From Agrobacterium cucumeris (GTDB lineage Bacteria > Pseudomonadota > Alphaproteobacteria > Rhizobiales > Rhizobiaceae), in the NCBI RefSeq assembly GCF_030036535.1, contig NZ_CP080387.1:310001-374000 (forward strand): a stretch of 64,000 nucleotides of DNA. Direction: 5' to 3'. Under the pieces are notes generated by a model. The model ran no database searches. It saw nothing but the letters and a program-made list of their open reading frames with translations, and was not told the DNA's origin. Each line of letters opens with the position of its first letter. Position 1 is the stretch's first letter. Positions 35,391 to 44,745 of this stretch are shown piece by piece. A program made the translations under genes and the position numbers.

Positions 35391-36668
35391 ATGATCGAAC
35401 TGACCATCACCCCGCCCGGCCACCCGCTTTCCGGCAAGGTTGAGCCGCCCGGCTCCAAATCCATCACCAACCGCGCGCTTCTGCTCGCCGGCCTCGCCAA
35501 GGGCAAAAGCCGCCTGACCGGGGCGCTGAAGAGCGACGACACGCTTTACATGGCCGAAGCCCTGCGCGAGATGGGCGTGAAGGTAACCGAGCCTGATGCG
35601 ACGACGTTTGTGGTGGAAGGCACGGGCGTTTTGCAACAGCCGGAAAAGCCGCTTTTCCTCGGCAATGCCGGTACCGCCACGCGCTTCCTCACCGCCGCTG
35701 CCGCACTTGTCGATGGTGCCGTCATCATCGATGGTGACGAGCACATGCGCAAACGCCCGATCATGCCGCTGGTGGAGGCGCTGCGCTCCCTCGGTGTCGA
35801 GGCGGAAGCGCCGACCGGCTGCCCGCCCGTCACTGTCTGTGGCAAGGGCACGGGTTTCCCGAAAGGCAGCGTCACCATCGATGCCAACCTTTCCAGCCAA
35901 TATGTGTCAGCGCTTCTGATGGCCGCCGCCTGCGGCGACAAGCCGGTCGATATCATCCTCAAGGGCGAGGAAATCGGCGCGAAAGGTTATATCGACCTCA
36001 CCACCTCGGCCATGGAAGCCTTCGGCGCCAAGGTGGAGCGGGTCAGCAACGCCATCTGGCGCGTACATCCCACCGGCTATACGGCAACCGATTTCCACAT
36101 CGAGCCGGATGCTTCCGCCGCCACCTATCTCTGGGGTGCGGAACTGTTGACCGGCGGCGCGATCGATATCGGCACGCCCGCCGACAAGTTCACCCAGCCG
36201 GATGCCAAAGCCTATGAGGTCATGGCCAAGTTTCCGCATCTGCCCGCCGAAATCGACGGCTCGCAGATGCAGGACGCCATTCCCACCATCGCGGTCCTCG
36301 CTGCCTTCAACGAAACGCCGGTGCGCTTCGTCGGCATCGCCAACCTGCGTGTCAAGGAATGCGACCGCATCCGCGCCGTCTCGCTCGGGCTCAACGAAAT
36401 CCGTAGCGGTCTGGCGCATGAGGAAGGCGACGACCTGATCGTGCATTCCGATCCGGCGCTGGCGGGCCAGACGGTGAATGCCTCCATCGATACTTTCGCC
36501 GACCACCGCATCGCCATGAGTTTTGCGCTGGCGGCGCTGAAGATCGGCGGCATCGCCATCCAGAACCCTGCCTGCGTGGGCAAGACCTATCCGGCTTACT
36601 GGAAAGAGCTCGCCTCGCTCGGCGTCGAGTACACGGAAAAGGAAAGCGCTGCCGAACCGCAGCACTGA
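35391..36668 (+). CDS. aroA: EPSP synthase (3-phosphoshikimate 1-carboxyvinyltransferase), class-I-like
   Basis: A 425-residue enzyme of the shikimate pathway that joins PEP and shikimate-3-phosphate. Catalytic residues known from E. coli are kept: Lys22 region GSKSITNRALLLAGLA, Arg124 in MRKRPI, Gln171 in SSQYVSALL, Asp313 in QMQDAIPT, Lys340/Glu341/Arg344 in LRVKECDRIRAVS, Arg386 in FADHRIAMSFA and Lys411 in CVGKTYPAY. The PEP loop is GNAGTATRFL, where E. coli has GNAGTAMRPL, so Pro101 is replaced by Phe. It is not followed by cmk and rpsA, the usual setting of rhizobial aroA, so it is probably a second copy. It sits between lemA and the DUF2207 gene. Confidence 0.9.
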   Translation: MIELTITPPGHPLSGKVEPPGSKSITNRALLLAGLAKGKSRLTGALKSDDTLYMAEALREMGVKVTEPDATTFVVEGTGVLQQPEKPLFLGNAGTATRFLTAAAALVDGAVIIDGDEHMRKRPIMPLVEALRSLGVEAEAPTGCPPVTVCGKGTGFPKGSVTIDANLSSQYVSALLMAAACGDKPVDIILKGEEIGAKGYIDLTTSAMEAFGAKVERVSNAIWRVHPTGYTATDFHIEPDASAATYLWGAELLTGGAIDIGTPADKFTQPDAKAYEVMAKFPHLPAEIDGSQMQDAIPTIAVLAAFNETPVRFVGIANLRVKECDRIRAVSLGLNEIRSGLAHEEGDDLIVHSDPALAGQTVNASIDTFADHRIAMSFALAALKIGGIAIQNPACVGKTYPAYWKELASLGVEYTEKESAAEPQH

Positions 36669-36691
36669 ACGTATTGAGGAGGGACTGCCCC

Positions 36692-38632
36692 GTGAAGACC
36701 ATCGCCGCAAGACTTCTCGCGTTGTTCGTCTTCCTGGGCGCGGCCTTTCCGGCCCTGGCGGAAGAATTCATCCGCTCCTATCATTCCGTCGTCGAGGTGG
36801 CGGCGGATGGCAAGCTGGCGGTGACGGAAACCATCACCGCGCGCGCCGAAGGGCAGAACATCAAGCGCGGCATCTTCCGCGATTTCCCGCTTTATGCGCT
36901 GGATGCGAATAACCGCCGCACCAAGGTGGATTTCAACGTCGTTTCTGTGGAGCGCGATGGAGCTCCGGAAAACTGGCGCACCGAAACTATCGATGGCGGC
37001 ATCCGCATCTATACCGGCAGCGCCGACCGTTTTCTGCCGACCGGCGAACATATCTTCCAGATCACCTACACGACCGCCCGGCAAATCCGTTATTTCAGCG
37101 ATTATGACGAGCTGACCTGGAACGTCACCGGCAATGGCTGGCAGTTCCCGATGGGCGAGATTTCCGCGACCGTGGTTTTGCCTGAGGGCGTTAAGGCGAC
37201 AGACACCAACGTCTTTACCGGACCACTCGGTGCAAAAGGCAAGGACGCCCGCATCCTCAGCGAAGGCAACGAGGTGTTCTTCGCCTCCACCCGCCCGTTT
37301 ACGGTGGGCGAGGGCATGACGATTGCCGTCAAGCTGCCGAAGGGCGCAATTGCAGCACCCGATACCTCGCAGGAGGCGGGCTGGTGGCTGCGCGACAATC
37401 TGGCCATCCTGCTTTCGGGAGGCGGGCTTTTTGTCGTGCTGCTTTATTATCTGCGGGCGTGGTTCGCGGTGGGCCGTGATCCCGCAAAGGGCGTGGTGGT
37501 GCCGCGCTGGGATGCACCGGAGGGGCTTTCCCCGGCTTTGGTCAATTACGTCGATAACCGCGGTTTTTCCGGCGCGGGCTGGACGGCGCTCTCCGCCTCG
37601 GCCCTTGATCTCGCGGTCAAAGGCTATGTCGTTCTGGAGGATCTGAAGAATTCCATCGTCATCCGCCGCACGGAAAAGGCAACCGCCGCCGATCTGCCGA
37701 CCGGGCAGAAGACGCTGCTTTCCGCCATCGGCGGTGCAGGCAAGGTACTGACCATCGACAAGGCCCATGGGGCGGAAGTCGAGAAGGTCGGCACGCAGTT
37801 CCGTGCGGCGATAGAAAAGGAACATCGCGGCAAATATTACCGCAGCAATGCCGGTTATATCGTTTTCGGTATCTTCCTCAGCATCGCCATCATCATCGCG
37901 ACGCTGGTGTTTGGCGATCTTGATGAAAGCGCCATTGCCGCCATACTGGTGTTCGGCTTTTTCTCTTTCTTCTTCAGCATCCTGTCGATCGGTATCGGCC
38001 GGCAGTTTTCGCGTGGCGCGCCACTGCGCAAGCGCATCGGCGGCATCGTCATGCTGGCCTTTGCCGGTTTCGTGGCCTTTTCAGCCATTGGCGGTATTGC
38101 CACGCAAATCCTGCTGGATGTCACGCATGATACCAAGTCGCTGGCGCTGACCGCCATCGGCGGCATCGTGCTCACCAATGCGCTGTTCCTGTTTCTTATG
38201 GGCGCGCCGACGCCGCTCGGCCGCAAACTGATGGACGGCATCGAAGGGCTTAGAACCTATCTGACGCTGGCGGAAAAAGACCGGATGAACATGGCGAGCG
38301 CTCCCGCCATGTCGCCGCAACATTTCGAGACGCTGCTGCCCTATGCCGTGGCGCTCGGCGTCGAAAAGCCCTGGAGCCGCACCTTCGAGACCTGGCTTGC
38401 GACAGCCGCCGCCGGTGCCGCAGTGGCAAGTTATGCGCCCGGCTGGTATTTGGGCAGCAATTACGGCAGCTTCGGCGACAGGATCGGCGGCTTTTCCACC
38501 TCCATGGCAAGCACCATCGCCTCCACCATCCCACAACCCGTCAGCTCGTCCAATTCCAGCTTTTCGGGCGGTGGCGGCGGCGGCGGTTTTTCGGGCTCCG
38601 GCGGCGGCGGTGGTGGCGGCGGCGGCTGGTGA
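36692..38632 (+). CDS. DUF2207 membrane protein with Gly-rich C-terminal tail
   Basis: A 646-residue envelope protein. It has a signal peptide (MKTIAARLLALFVFLGAAFP, cleaved near ALA), an extracytoplasmic DUF2207 domain of about 200 residues (SYHSVVEVAADGKLAVTETI, FRDFPLYALD), a span at about residues 240-262 (LLSGGGLFVVLLYYLRAWFA), a cytoplasmic segment (VPRWDAPEGLSPALVNYV), and four more spans. It ends in a tail of Gly, Ser and Phe finishing GGGGGGGGGW. The GTG at 36692 follows AGGAGGG. DUF2207 proteins are unassigned; they often pair with LemA, which is two genes upstream. Confidence 0.87.
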   Translation: MKTIAARLLALFVFLGAAFPALAEEFIRSYHSVVEVAADGKLAVTETITARAEGQNIKRGIFRDFPLYALDANNRRTKVDFNVVSVERDGAPENWRTETIDGGIRIYTGSADRFLPTGEHIFQITYTTARQIRYFSDYDELTWNVTGNGWQFPMGEISATVVLPEGVKATDTNVFTGPLGAKGKDARILSEGNEVFFASTRPFTVGEGMTIAVKLPKGAIAAPDTSQEAGWWLRDNLAILLSGGGLFVVLLYYLRAWFAVGRDPAKGVVVPRWDAPEGLSPALVNYVDNRGFSGAGWTALSASALDLAVKGYVVLEDLKNSIVIRRTEKATAADLPTGQKTLLSAIGGAGKVLTIDKAHGAEVEKVGTQFRAAIEKEHRGKYYRSNAGYIVFGIFLSIAIIIATLVFGDLDESAIAAILVFGFFSFFFSILSIGIGRQFSRGAPLRKRIGGIVMLAFAGFVAFSAIGGIATQILLDVTHDTKSLALTAIGGIVLTNALFLFLMGAPTPLGRKLMDGIEGLRTYLTLAEKDRMNMASAPAMSPQHFETLLPYAVALGVEKPWSRTFETWLATAAAGAAVASYAPGWYLGSNYGSFGDRIGGFSTSMASTIASTIPQPVSSSNSSFSGGGGGGGFSGSGGGGGGGGGW

Positions 38633-38759
38633 TGCGCGCCGGCGGTAATTTAACCGAATGCCTTGGTGACTTTTGCCGCGTTGCTTGCTAAGCCGACCGC
38701 TGTCGCTTTTCGCGGCATACATCGTCCGACAAAAGATACAAAGATAAAGTCCTTATCCC

Positions 38760-40982
38760 ATGCCCGATCTTCTGCTTGAACTTCGCTCCGAGGAAATCCC
38801 CGCCCGCATGCAGCGCAAGGCGGCGGGCGATCTGAAGAAACTCGTCACCGATGCCTTGGTGGAGAGAGGGCTGACCTATGAGGGCGCGCGCGAATATTGG
38901 ACGCCGCGCCGCCTGACGCTGGATATTCGCGGCCTCAACGCCCGCTCCGCCGATGTGCGCGAAGAAAAGAAGGGCCCGCGCACCGACGCTAATGAAAAGG
39001 CCATCGAAGGCTTTTTGCGCGGCGCCGGTCTCAATGATATCTCGGAAGCCCAGGTCGTTTCCGACCCGAAGAAGGGCGATTTCTACGTCGCCATCATCAA
39101 CAAGCCCGGCCGCCCGGCGGAAGAGATCATTGCCGAGGTGATGCCCGGCATCATCCGCTCCTTCCCCTGGCCGAAATCCATGCGCTCCGGCCCGGCCTCC
39201 ATGCCGAAGGGTTCCAGCTATGCCGGCATCGAAGGCAAGGGCTCCGAAAGCCTTCGCTGGGTGCGCCCGCTGCAATCCATCGTCTGCCTGTTCGGCCCCG
39301 AGCATGACGAGACGCAGGTCATTCCTTTCGTGATTGACGGCATCGTCGCCGGAAACGTCACCTATGGCCACCGTTTCCATGCGCCGGGCCCGATCACCGT
39401 GCGCCGTTTCGAGGACTATGTCTCGAGCCTCGAAAAGGCCAAGGTCATTCTCGATGCCGAGCGCCGCAAGGATATCATCCTGCATGACGCCAAGGACCTG
39501 GCCTTTGCCAATGGTCTCGATCTGGTCGAAGACGAAGGCCTGCTGGAAGAAGTCTCCGGCCTTGTCGAATGGCCGCAGGTGCTGATGGGCACCTTCGAGG
39601 AAGATTACCTGCAGATCCCGGCGGAAATCATCCGCCTCACCATCAAGACCAACCAGAAGTGTTTCGTTACCCGCAATCAGGGTGCGGAAGAAGGCCTTTC
39701 CAACCGCTTCATCCTGATCTCGAATATCGAGGCAAGCGATGGCGGCAAGGAAATCATCCACGGCAACGGCAAGGTCGTGCGCGCCCGCCTGTCGGATGCC
39801 CGCCATTTCTGGAACCGCGACCAGGGCGATCTGCCCGATCTCGACACCTTGAAGGATTCGGCCGCGAAATTCAGCCTCGATCTCAAGAAGCCGCTCGACC
39901 AACGCATGGCGAAGCTCGATGCGCTGAACGTGACGTTCCATGCCAAGCTCGGTTCTCAGGGCGAACGCGTTACCCGCATCCGTGAACTGGCGAAGGCGCT
40001 GGCCCCCGTCGTTGGTGCCGATGAAGCGCTGGTAGACCGCGCCGTGGTGCTGGCCAAGGCCGACCTGCGCACCGAAGCCGTCGGCGAATTCCCTGAGCTT
40101 CAGGGCCTGATGGGCCGCAAATATGCGGCGCTGCAGGGCGAAAACGAAAGCGTCGCCGCGGCCATCGAAGACCACTATAAGCCGCAAGGCCCTTCGGATC
40201 GCCTGCCGGCCGACAAGGTGGCGATCACGGTCGCTTTGGCCGACAAGCTCGATACCCTCGTGGGTTTCTGGGCCATCGATGAAAAGCCCACCGGTTCGAA
40301 GGACCCCTTCGCTCTGCGCCGTGCGGCGCTGGGCGTGGTGCGGATTATTCTGGAGCGGAATGTTCGGCTGCCAATAGCGGACATTTTCGAACCATGGCTA
40401 AAGCACGTTACGGAAAACGTGACTTTCGCGAAAAATCCGGATGACGTCATGTTCGAAGTGGAGGCTGATCTTCTGGCCTTCTTCCATGATCGCCTGAAAG
40501 TCTATCTCCGCGACCTCGGTGCCCGTTACGATCTGATCGACGCCGTCCTGACACCGGAATCCGATGATCTCCTGTTGATCGCCCGCCGTGTCGAGGCGCT
40601 TACCGCCTTCATCACCGGCGAGGATGGCCGTAACCTTCTGGCGGGCGCCAAGCGCGCCACCCAGCTTCTGGCCGCCGAGGAAAAGAAGGGCACCGTGGTT
40701 GCCGATGGCGTCTCTGAAGAGCTGCTGAAGCTCGACGCCGAAAAGGCGCTTTACGCGGCGATCAAGTCTGCCTCTGCCGATGCCGCGAAGGCTGTCGAAG
40801 GTGAGGATTTCCGCTCGGCCATGCAGGCGCTTTCGACGCTGCGTGCGCCGGTCGACAAGTTCTTCGAGGATGTGCTGGTCAATGACGAGGATGCGGCCAT
40901 CCGCGCCAACCGTCTGGCGCTGCTGAAGGCCATCCGCGAGGCAACCGGTACGGTTGCGGATTTCTCGAAGATTACGGGGTGA
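38760..40982 (+). CDS. glyS: Glycine-tRNA ligase beta subunit
   Basis: The 740-residue tRNA-binding partner of GlyQ. It starts [20 protein letters not shown], the GlyS hallmark, and contains HGHRF-type [40 protein letters not shown] and the HD-domain stretch [19 protein letters not shown]. The C-terminal third is the anticodon-binding DALR-like domain ([20 protein letters not shown]). A MITE-like repeat directly follows. Distance from glyQ means equal subunit levels depend on a long shared transcript or separate promoters. Confidence 0.97.
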   Translation: MPDLLLELRSEEIPARMQRKAAGDLKKLVTDALVERGLTYEGAREYWTPRRLTLDIRGLNARSADVREEKKGPRTDANEKAIEGFLRGAGLNDISEAQVVSDPKKGDFYVAIINKPGRPAEEIIAEVMPGIIRSFPWPKSMRSGPASMPKGSSYAGIEGKGSESLRWVRPLQSIVCLFGPEHDETQVIPFVIDGIVAGNVTYGHRFHAPGPITVRRFEDYVSSLEKAKVILDAERRKDIILHDAKDLAFANGLDLVEDEGLLEEVSGLVEWPQVLMGTFEEDYLQIPAEIIRLTIKTNQKCFVTRNQGAEEGLSNRFILISNIEASDGGKEIIHGNGKVVRARLSDARHFWNRDQGDLPDLDTLKDSAAKFSLDLKKPLDQRMAKLDALNVTFHAKLGSQGERVTRIRELAKALAPVVGADEALVDRAVVLAKADLRTEAVGEFPELQGLMGRKYAALQGENESVAAAIEDHYKPQGPSDRLPADKVAITVALADKLDTLVGFWAIDEKPTGSKDPFALRRAALGVVRIILERNVRLPIADIFEPWLKHVTENVTFAKNPDDVMFEVEADLLAFFHDRLKVYLRDLGARYDLIDAVLTPESDDLLLIARRVEALTAFITGEDGRNLLAGAKRATQLLAAEEKKGTVVADGVSEELLKLDAEKALYAAIKSASADAAKAVEGEDFRSAMQALSTLRAPVDKFFEDVLVNDEDAAIRANRLALLKAIREATGTVADFSKITG

Positions 40983-41014
40983 TGGATTGGGTGGCCGGGT
41001 ATGTCAGCGTACTT

Positions 41015-41175
41015 GGTTCACCCCCCTCTGTCCTGCCGGACATCTCCCCCTCAAGGGGGGAGATCGAATCGTGGCGACCTCTCGGTGATCTTTGAGGTTG
41101 CGAATTTTTGCAGAGAGCCAGCTTCTTGCCGATCTCCCCCCTTGAGGGGGAGATGTCCGGCAGGACAGAGGGGGT
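41015..41175. repeat. MITE-like inverted-repeat element (copy 2)
   Basis: Terminal inverted repeats match those at 25385-25553: left end CCCCCTCTGTCCTGCCGGAC then ATCTCCCCCTCAAGGGGGGA, right end the reverse complement ending GACAGAGGGGG. The inner 60 bases are unrelated to copy 1. It lies between glyS and the DUF523 gene and could fold into a long hairpin in the glyS 3' end. Confidence 0.85.
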
Positions 41176-41211
41176 AAGCAGCAACCGCGACTCTCACAGA
41201 ATGGCTCCCAA

Positions 41212-41706
41212 TTGACCCAAACGCCTCCCCAAATCCTCATCAGCGCCTGCCTCCTCGGCCAGCCCGTCCGCTATGACGGCAAGGGCAAACCCCTGTCCCA
41301 CCCCACAATAGAGCGCTGGCGAAGCGAGGGCAGGCTGGTGACGATCTGTCCGGAAATGGCCGGCGGCATGCCCGTTCCGCGCCCGCCGGCGGAAATCGAA
41401 AATGGTGCCTCCGGTCTCGATGTGCTGGAGGGCCGCGCCCGAGTGCTGGAGGTGACCGGCGGCGATGTCACGGCGGAATTTATCGCCGGTGCGGAAAAGG
41501 CGCTTGCCTTTGCCAAAGCCAATTGCTGCACCCATGCGCTGCTGATCGATGGCAGCCCGTCCTGCGGCTCGGTCGCGATCTATGACGGTTCGTTCTCCGG
41601 CCTTAAACATCCGGGCAACGGCGTGACGGCGGCGCTGCTCGAAAAAGCCGGTATTGCCGTATTTTCACCTGCTGATATCGATCGTCTCGATGCGCTGACC
41701 CGCTGA
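41212..41706 (+). CDS. DUF523 domain protein
   Basis: A 164-residue soluble protein that fits DUF523 over its full length: ILISACLLGQPVRYDGKGK, TICPEMAGGMPVPRPPAEI, and the cysteine-containing LLIDGSPSCGSVAIYDGSF. Conserved Cys residues (SACLLG, TICPE, NCCTH, SPSCG) suggest a metal or Fe-S site. Start is a TTG at 41212, close to the repeat; the family N-terminus (ILISACLLG) follows after six residues. Function unknown. Confidence 0.87.
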   Translation: MTQTPPQILISACLLGQPVRYDGKGKPLSHPTIERWRSEGRLVTICPEMAGGMPVPRPPAEIENGASGLDVLEGRARVLEVTGGDVTAEFIAGAEKALAFAKANCCTHALLIDGSPSCGSVAIYDGSFSGLKHPGNGVTAALLEKAGIAVFSPADIDRLDALTR

Positions 41707-41764
41707 AATGAGGTGCCGCAAACACGGCATCGCCAGCTTCTCGACGTGGTAAATACTCTCTGCC

Positions 41765-41838
41765 GTCATCCTCGACCTTGAGGCAAGGATCCACAATGCA
41801 ATCTGGCCATGGGTCCTCGGGTCGAGCCCGGGGATGAC
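41765..41838. repeat. Intergenic palindromic repeat, family C (copy 1)
   Basis: A 74-base element starting GTCATCCTCGACCTTGAGGC and ending CTCGGGTCGAGCCCGGGGAT then GAC. The ends are inverted copies of each other. The related copy at 51306-51380 has better pairing. It lies between the DUF523 gene and the shared terminator. Confidence 0.7.
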
Positions 41839-41872
41839 GCCGAATATGTAGGGAACATTTTGGAGAGCATAT

Positions 41873-41902
41873 AAAAATGCCGGGTCTGTGCCCGGCATTT
41901 TT
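41873..41902. terminator. Bidirectional terminator between DUF523 and chemoreceptor genes
   Basis: Perfect stem AAAAATGCCGGG/CCCGGCATTTTT with a six-base loop; T runs on both strands. It serves both convergent genes. Confidence 0.9.
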
Positions 41903-41929
41903 GTTTCAATCGCATGAGACCGTTCGCGG

Positions 41930-43753
41930 TCACCCCGCCATACGCATCTGCTCTGCCATGCCGTGAAGCTGGTGGCCGGAGGAGACGCGGAAGCCCCGGA
42001 TGAGGTTCAGCAGTTCTTCCGTGTCCACGGCCAGCGCTTCGGCCGAAGCCGTGGTTTCTTCCGCCATGGCGGCATTGTGCTGGGTGGCGACGTCGAGCTG
42101 GTTGAGGGATGAGGAGATCGAGCGCAATGTCGTATCCTGTTCGGCGGCCGAATGGGCGATCTTGCTGACGATCTCGTTTGCGGATTTGATCTGGTCCGAA
42201 ATGCGTTTCAGCGCATCGCCGGCCTCTCCGACAAGACGCACGCCGTTTTCCACCTGGGCAGAAGAACGGGCGATCTGGTCCTTGATTTCCTTGGCAGCGG
42301 CGGCGGATTTCTGCGCCAGTTCGCGCACTTCCTGCGCCACCACGGCAAAACCCTTACCGGCTTCACCGGCACGTGCTGCCTCCACGCCGGCATTCAGCGC
42401 CAGAAGGTTGGTCTGGAAGGCGATGTCGTCGATCACGCCGATGATGTTCGAAATCTGGTCGGAAGATTGCTCGATGCCGCTCATCGCTGATATCGCCTCT
42501 TCCACCACCCGGTCGCTGCGCATGGTCTCCGAGCTGACGGTGGTGACGCGCTTGGCGGCGTCTGCCGCGCCTTCGGCCGTCTGGCGTACCGCAACCGTCA
42601 ATTCGTCCAGCGCCGCGGACGTCTCTTCCAGATTGGCAGCCTGCCGTTCGGTGCGCTGCGAAAGCTCGTTGGAGGCCTTGCGGATTTCTTCCTTGGAGCC
42701 GCCAATATCGATGCTCTTGGAATTCACCTTGGCCATGGCGGCATCAAGATGGGTCAGGGCCTCGTTGAAATTGTCGCGCAGCGCCGCATAACGGTTGCCG
42801 AGATCGCCGCAACGCACGGTCAGATCGCCGCCCGCCAGCTTTTCCAGCGCCTCGCCGATGGTGGTGACGACGCGGGCCTGCAATGCGGCTTCGTCGCGCT
42901 GCATGTCGAGATTGTTCTGGCGCTCGGTGTCGAGCTGGTTCTGCTGTTCTTCCTGCCGGCGCTGCATGGCGTGGCGCTCGCGCACCTTGTCCTGCAGCGA
43001 AGCGGTGGCCTTCGCCATCATGCCCACTTCGTTGGTGAGGCCGGTGTGAGGAATGGTGAGCGAGACGTTTTCATTGGCCACTTCACCAAGCGCACGGTGA
43101 ATATCGCCGAGCGGTTTCGAAATGCCACGGATGACATAGAAGGCGGCGGCAAGCGCCAGCACGAAGATGGCGGCACCGATGGACAGCGCCTTCATCACCT
43201 CGCCGCGGACCTGCGCATTCAGATCATCGATATAAACGCCGGTCGCGACCACCACCTGCCAGGGTTCGAATGCAAGCGCATAGGAACTTTTGGCGTAGTC
43301 ATTGCCTTCCATGCCGGGCTTCGGGCCATAAAAACTCGTCTGGCCGCCGCCGTTGCGGCCAAGCCGCACCAGCTCGTCACGATAAGCGAAGCCCTTGCTG
43401 TCTGGTTTGCCCTTGTAGTTTTCGCCAACCCGCTTGGCATCGGGATGAAACTTCATCGTCACGTCATAGTCGTAACCGAACAGATAGCCATCAGGGGTGA
43501 ACCGCATGGCGCTGACGGTGGCGTAAGCCTGTTTCATGGCTTCTTCCCGCGAGAGCGTTCCGGCCGTTTCCTTGTCATGGAAGGATTGCAGAATGGAAAT
43601 CGCCGATTGCACCTGCGTCCGCAGCATGCCGTAGCGTTCCTCATAGATCGCATCGGTGGCGGATTTCAGCTGGTAAAAGGTCGCTACGGAGAAAGCGGCC
43701 ATAAGGGCCACCACGAGCACGATCAGTTGACGGGAGATGGAGAGATTCTTCAT
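41930..43753 (-). CDS. Methyl-accepting chemotaxis protein with single Cache domain
   Basis: A 607-residue chemoreceptor. Span 1 is at about residues 8-28 (LIVLVVALMAAFSVATFY), followed by a periplasmic sCache_2 domain (about 33-185; TPDGYLFGYDYDVTMKFHPD, AFEPWQVVVATGVYIDD), span 2 at about 190-210, HAMP, and the cytoplasmic signalling region with the conserved tip GFAVVAQEVRELAQKSAAAA. sCache_2 often binds small organic acids, but the ligand is not readable. The tail (HQLHGMAEQMRMAG) lacks the CheR/CheB pentapeptide. The 5' leader has a hairpin at 43776-43797. Confidence 0.93.
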   Translation of the reverse strand: MKNLSISRQLIVLVVALMAAFSVATFYQLKSATDAIYEERYGMLRTQVQSAISILQSFHDKETAGTLSREEAMKQAYATVSAMRFTPDGYLFGYDYDVTMKFHPDAKRVGENYKGKPDSKGFAYRDELVRLGRNGGGQTSFYGPKPGMEGNDYAKSSYALAFEPWQVVVATGVYIDDLNAQVRGEVMKALSIGAAIFVLALAAAFYVIRGISKPLGDIHRALGEVANENVSLTIPHTGLTNEVGMMAKATASLQDKVRERHAMQRRQEEQQNQLDTERQNNLDMQRDEAALQARVVTTIGEALEKLAGGDLTVRCGDLGNRYAALRDNFNEALTHLDAAMAKVNSKSIDIGGSKEEIRKASNELSQRTERQAANLEETSAALDELTVAVRQTAEGAADAAKRVTTVSSETMRSDRVVEEAISAMSGIEQSSDQISNIIGVIDDIAFQTNLLALNAGVEAARAGEAGKGFAVVAQEVRELAQKSAAAAKEIKDQIARSSAQVENGVRLVGEAGDALKRISDQIKSANEIVSKIAHSAAEQDTTLRSISSSLNQLDVATQHNAAMAEETTASAEALAVDTEELLNLIRGFRVSSGHQLHGMAEQMRMAG

Positions 43754-44080
43754 GGGCGCTCACAAACGTTTTGCGTCGCGGCCTTGAAAGGCCGCGAGCT
43801 GCCGAAGTTTCGGAAATGGAAAGGGCGCCTGATGCGCGGTGATGGACCTGAAAAGCGAGCGTCCGCCCCAGGCCTCATATTGTGCTGCATTGCACCATGA
43901 AGTCACTTAGCGACCAAAAATTTGAATAAATATTTAATTAGCGGAAGCTTTATCAGCTTGGCTGACAGAATAACGGCCGGAAAATATATTATTCCCCGAA
44001 TGGTTGCCGAGGCTTACGACAAATACAGCAATGACGCGATTATTTGACGTTTGTCAGGAAGGTGCGCCTAGTGCTGCCCG
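43754..44080 (-). other. Non-coding region upstream of the chemoreceptor
   Basis: About 330 bases without a gene. It contains a perfect hairpin at 43776-43797 (TCGCGGCC/GGCCGCGA) in the leader of the chemoreceptor, and an AT-rich stretch at 43915-43995 that likely holds the promoters for this gene and the end region of the next one. I see no clear motif beyond that. Confidence 0.5.
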
Positions 44081-44590
44081 TCAGTTGCCACGCAATTTGA
44101 AATCCGGGAATTCGGGTGGGGCGACCACCGAAGCGCTGGCTGGAGCTGCGGCATTATCGGTAGAGATTTCCTTGACGCCGGCGGTCGTCGTCGTCACGTC
44201 GATACCGGCAGGTGTCGAAACCGTTTCTTGAGGATGCGCCACGGGTTCGGCATCGTCATAGGTTGCGATTGCGGAGCTGGAGGTTTCCGGCATCCATGCG
44301 GGATTGGTGCTGACGAAGGTAACCGGCGCACCTCCGAGCCATGCCTCGGTGCGGATGAGTGTGCGTTTGCCGTCGACTTCGCGCATTTCGGTGTGTTGCG
44401 TGCCCGGCTCGATCGAAGGAATGGCATAACCCTGCGCTGTGGTCTTGTCTTTCACCGGTTCGCAGTCCGTGCAGTCACGGCGAATGAAGCTGCCATTGCT
44501 GGTATGCACGCCATTGATATATTCGATGGAAGACGCCATGGCCGACCCGCTGGTCAGCGCGATAATGGCTGTCAAAAGAAGACGACGCAT
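44081..44590 (-). CDS. Small exported protein, possibly HPE1-like
   Basis: A 169-residue protein with a signal peptide (MRRLLLTAIIALTSGSAMAS) and a short mature domain: SSIEYINGVHTSNGSFIRRD, then CTDCEPVKDK with a CxxC motif, ending in an Ala/Thr-rich tail (TPAGIDVTTTTAGVKEIST). It resembles proteins named plant virulence effector HPE1-like in rhizobial annotations, a recollection I hold loosely. CxxC may form a disulfide in the periplasm. GGGGG precedes the ATG. The gene is downstream of purD in the same direction but 155 bases away. Confidence 0.65.
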   Translation of the reverse strand: MRRLLLTAIIALTSGSAMASSIEYINGVHTSNGSFIRRDCTDCEPVKDKTTAQGYAIPSIEPGTQHTEMREVDGKRTLIRTEAWLGGAPVTFVSTNPAWMPETSSSAIATYDDAEPVAHPQETVSTPAGIDVTTTTAGVKEISTDNAAAPASASVVAPPEFPDFKLRGN

Positions 44591-44745
44591 CGAAAAACCC
44601 CCGAAATAACCGCAAAACCCGTGGCTCAGGCACGGCGCGTCATTCAATATTCAGGCAAATATTACTGGTCTTTCGTTTCCATCGGGTCAGCAAACTTGGT
44701 AAAAATTGAACGAAATATTCGCCCCATCACCGTTTGCTGCAAGTA

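Noticed and set aside
38560..38632. GGCGGT-type tandem repeat as a CRISPR or microsatellite
   Set aside because: It is the Gly-codon run at the end of the DUF2207 gene; no spacers.
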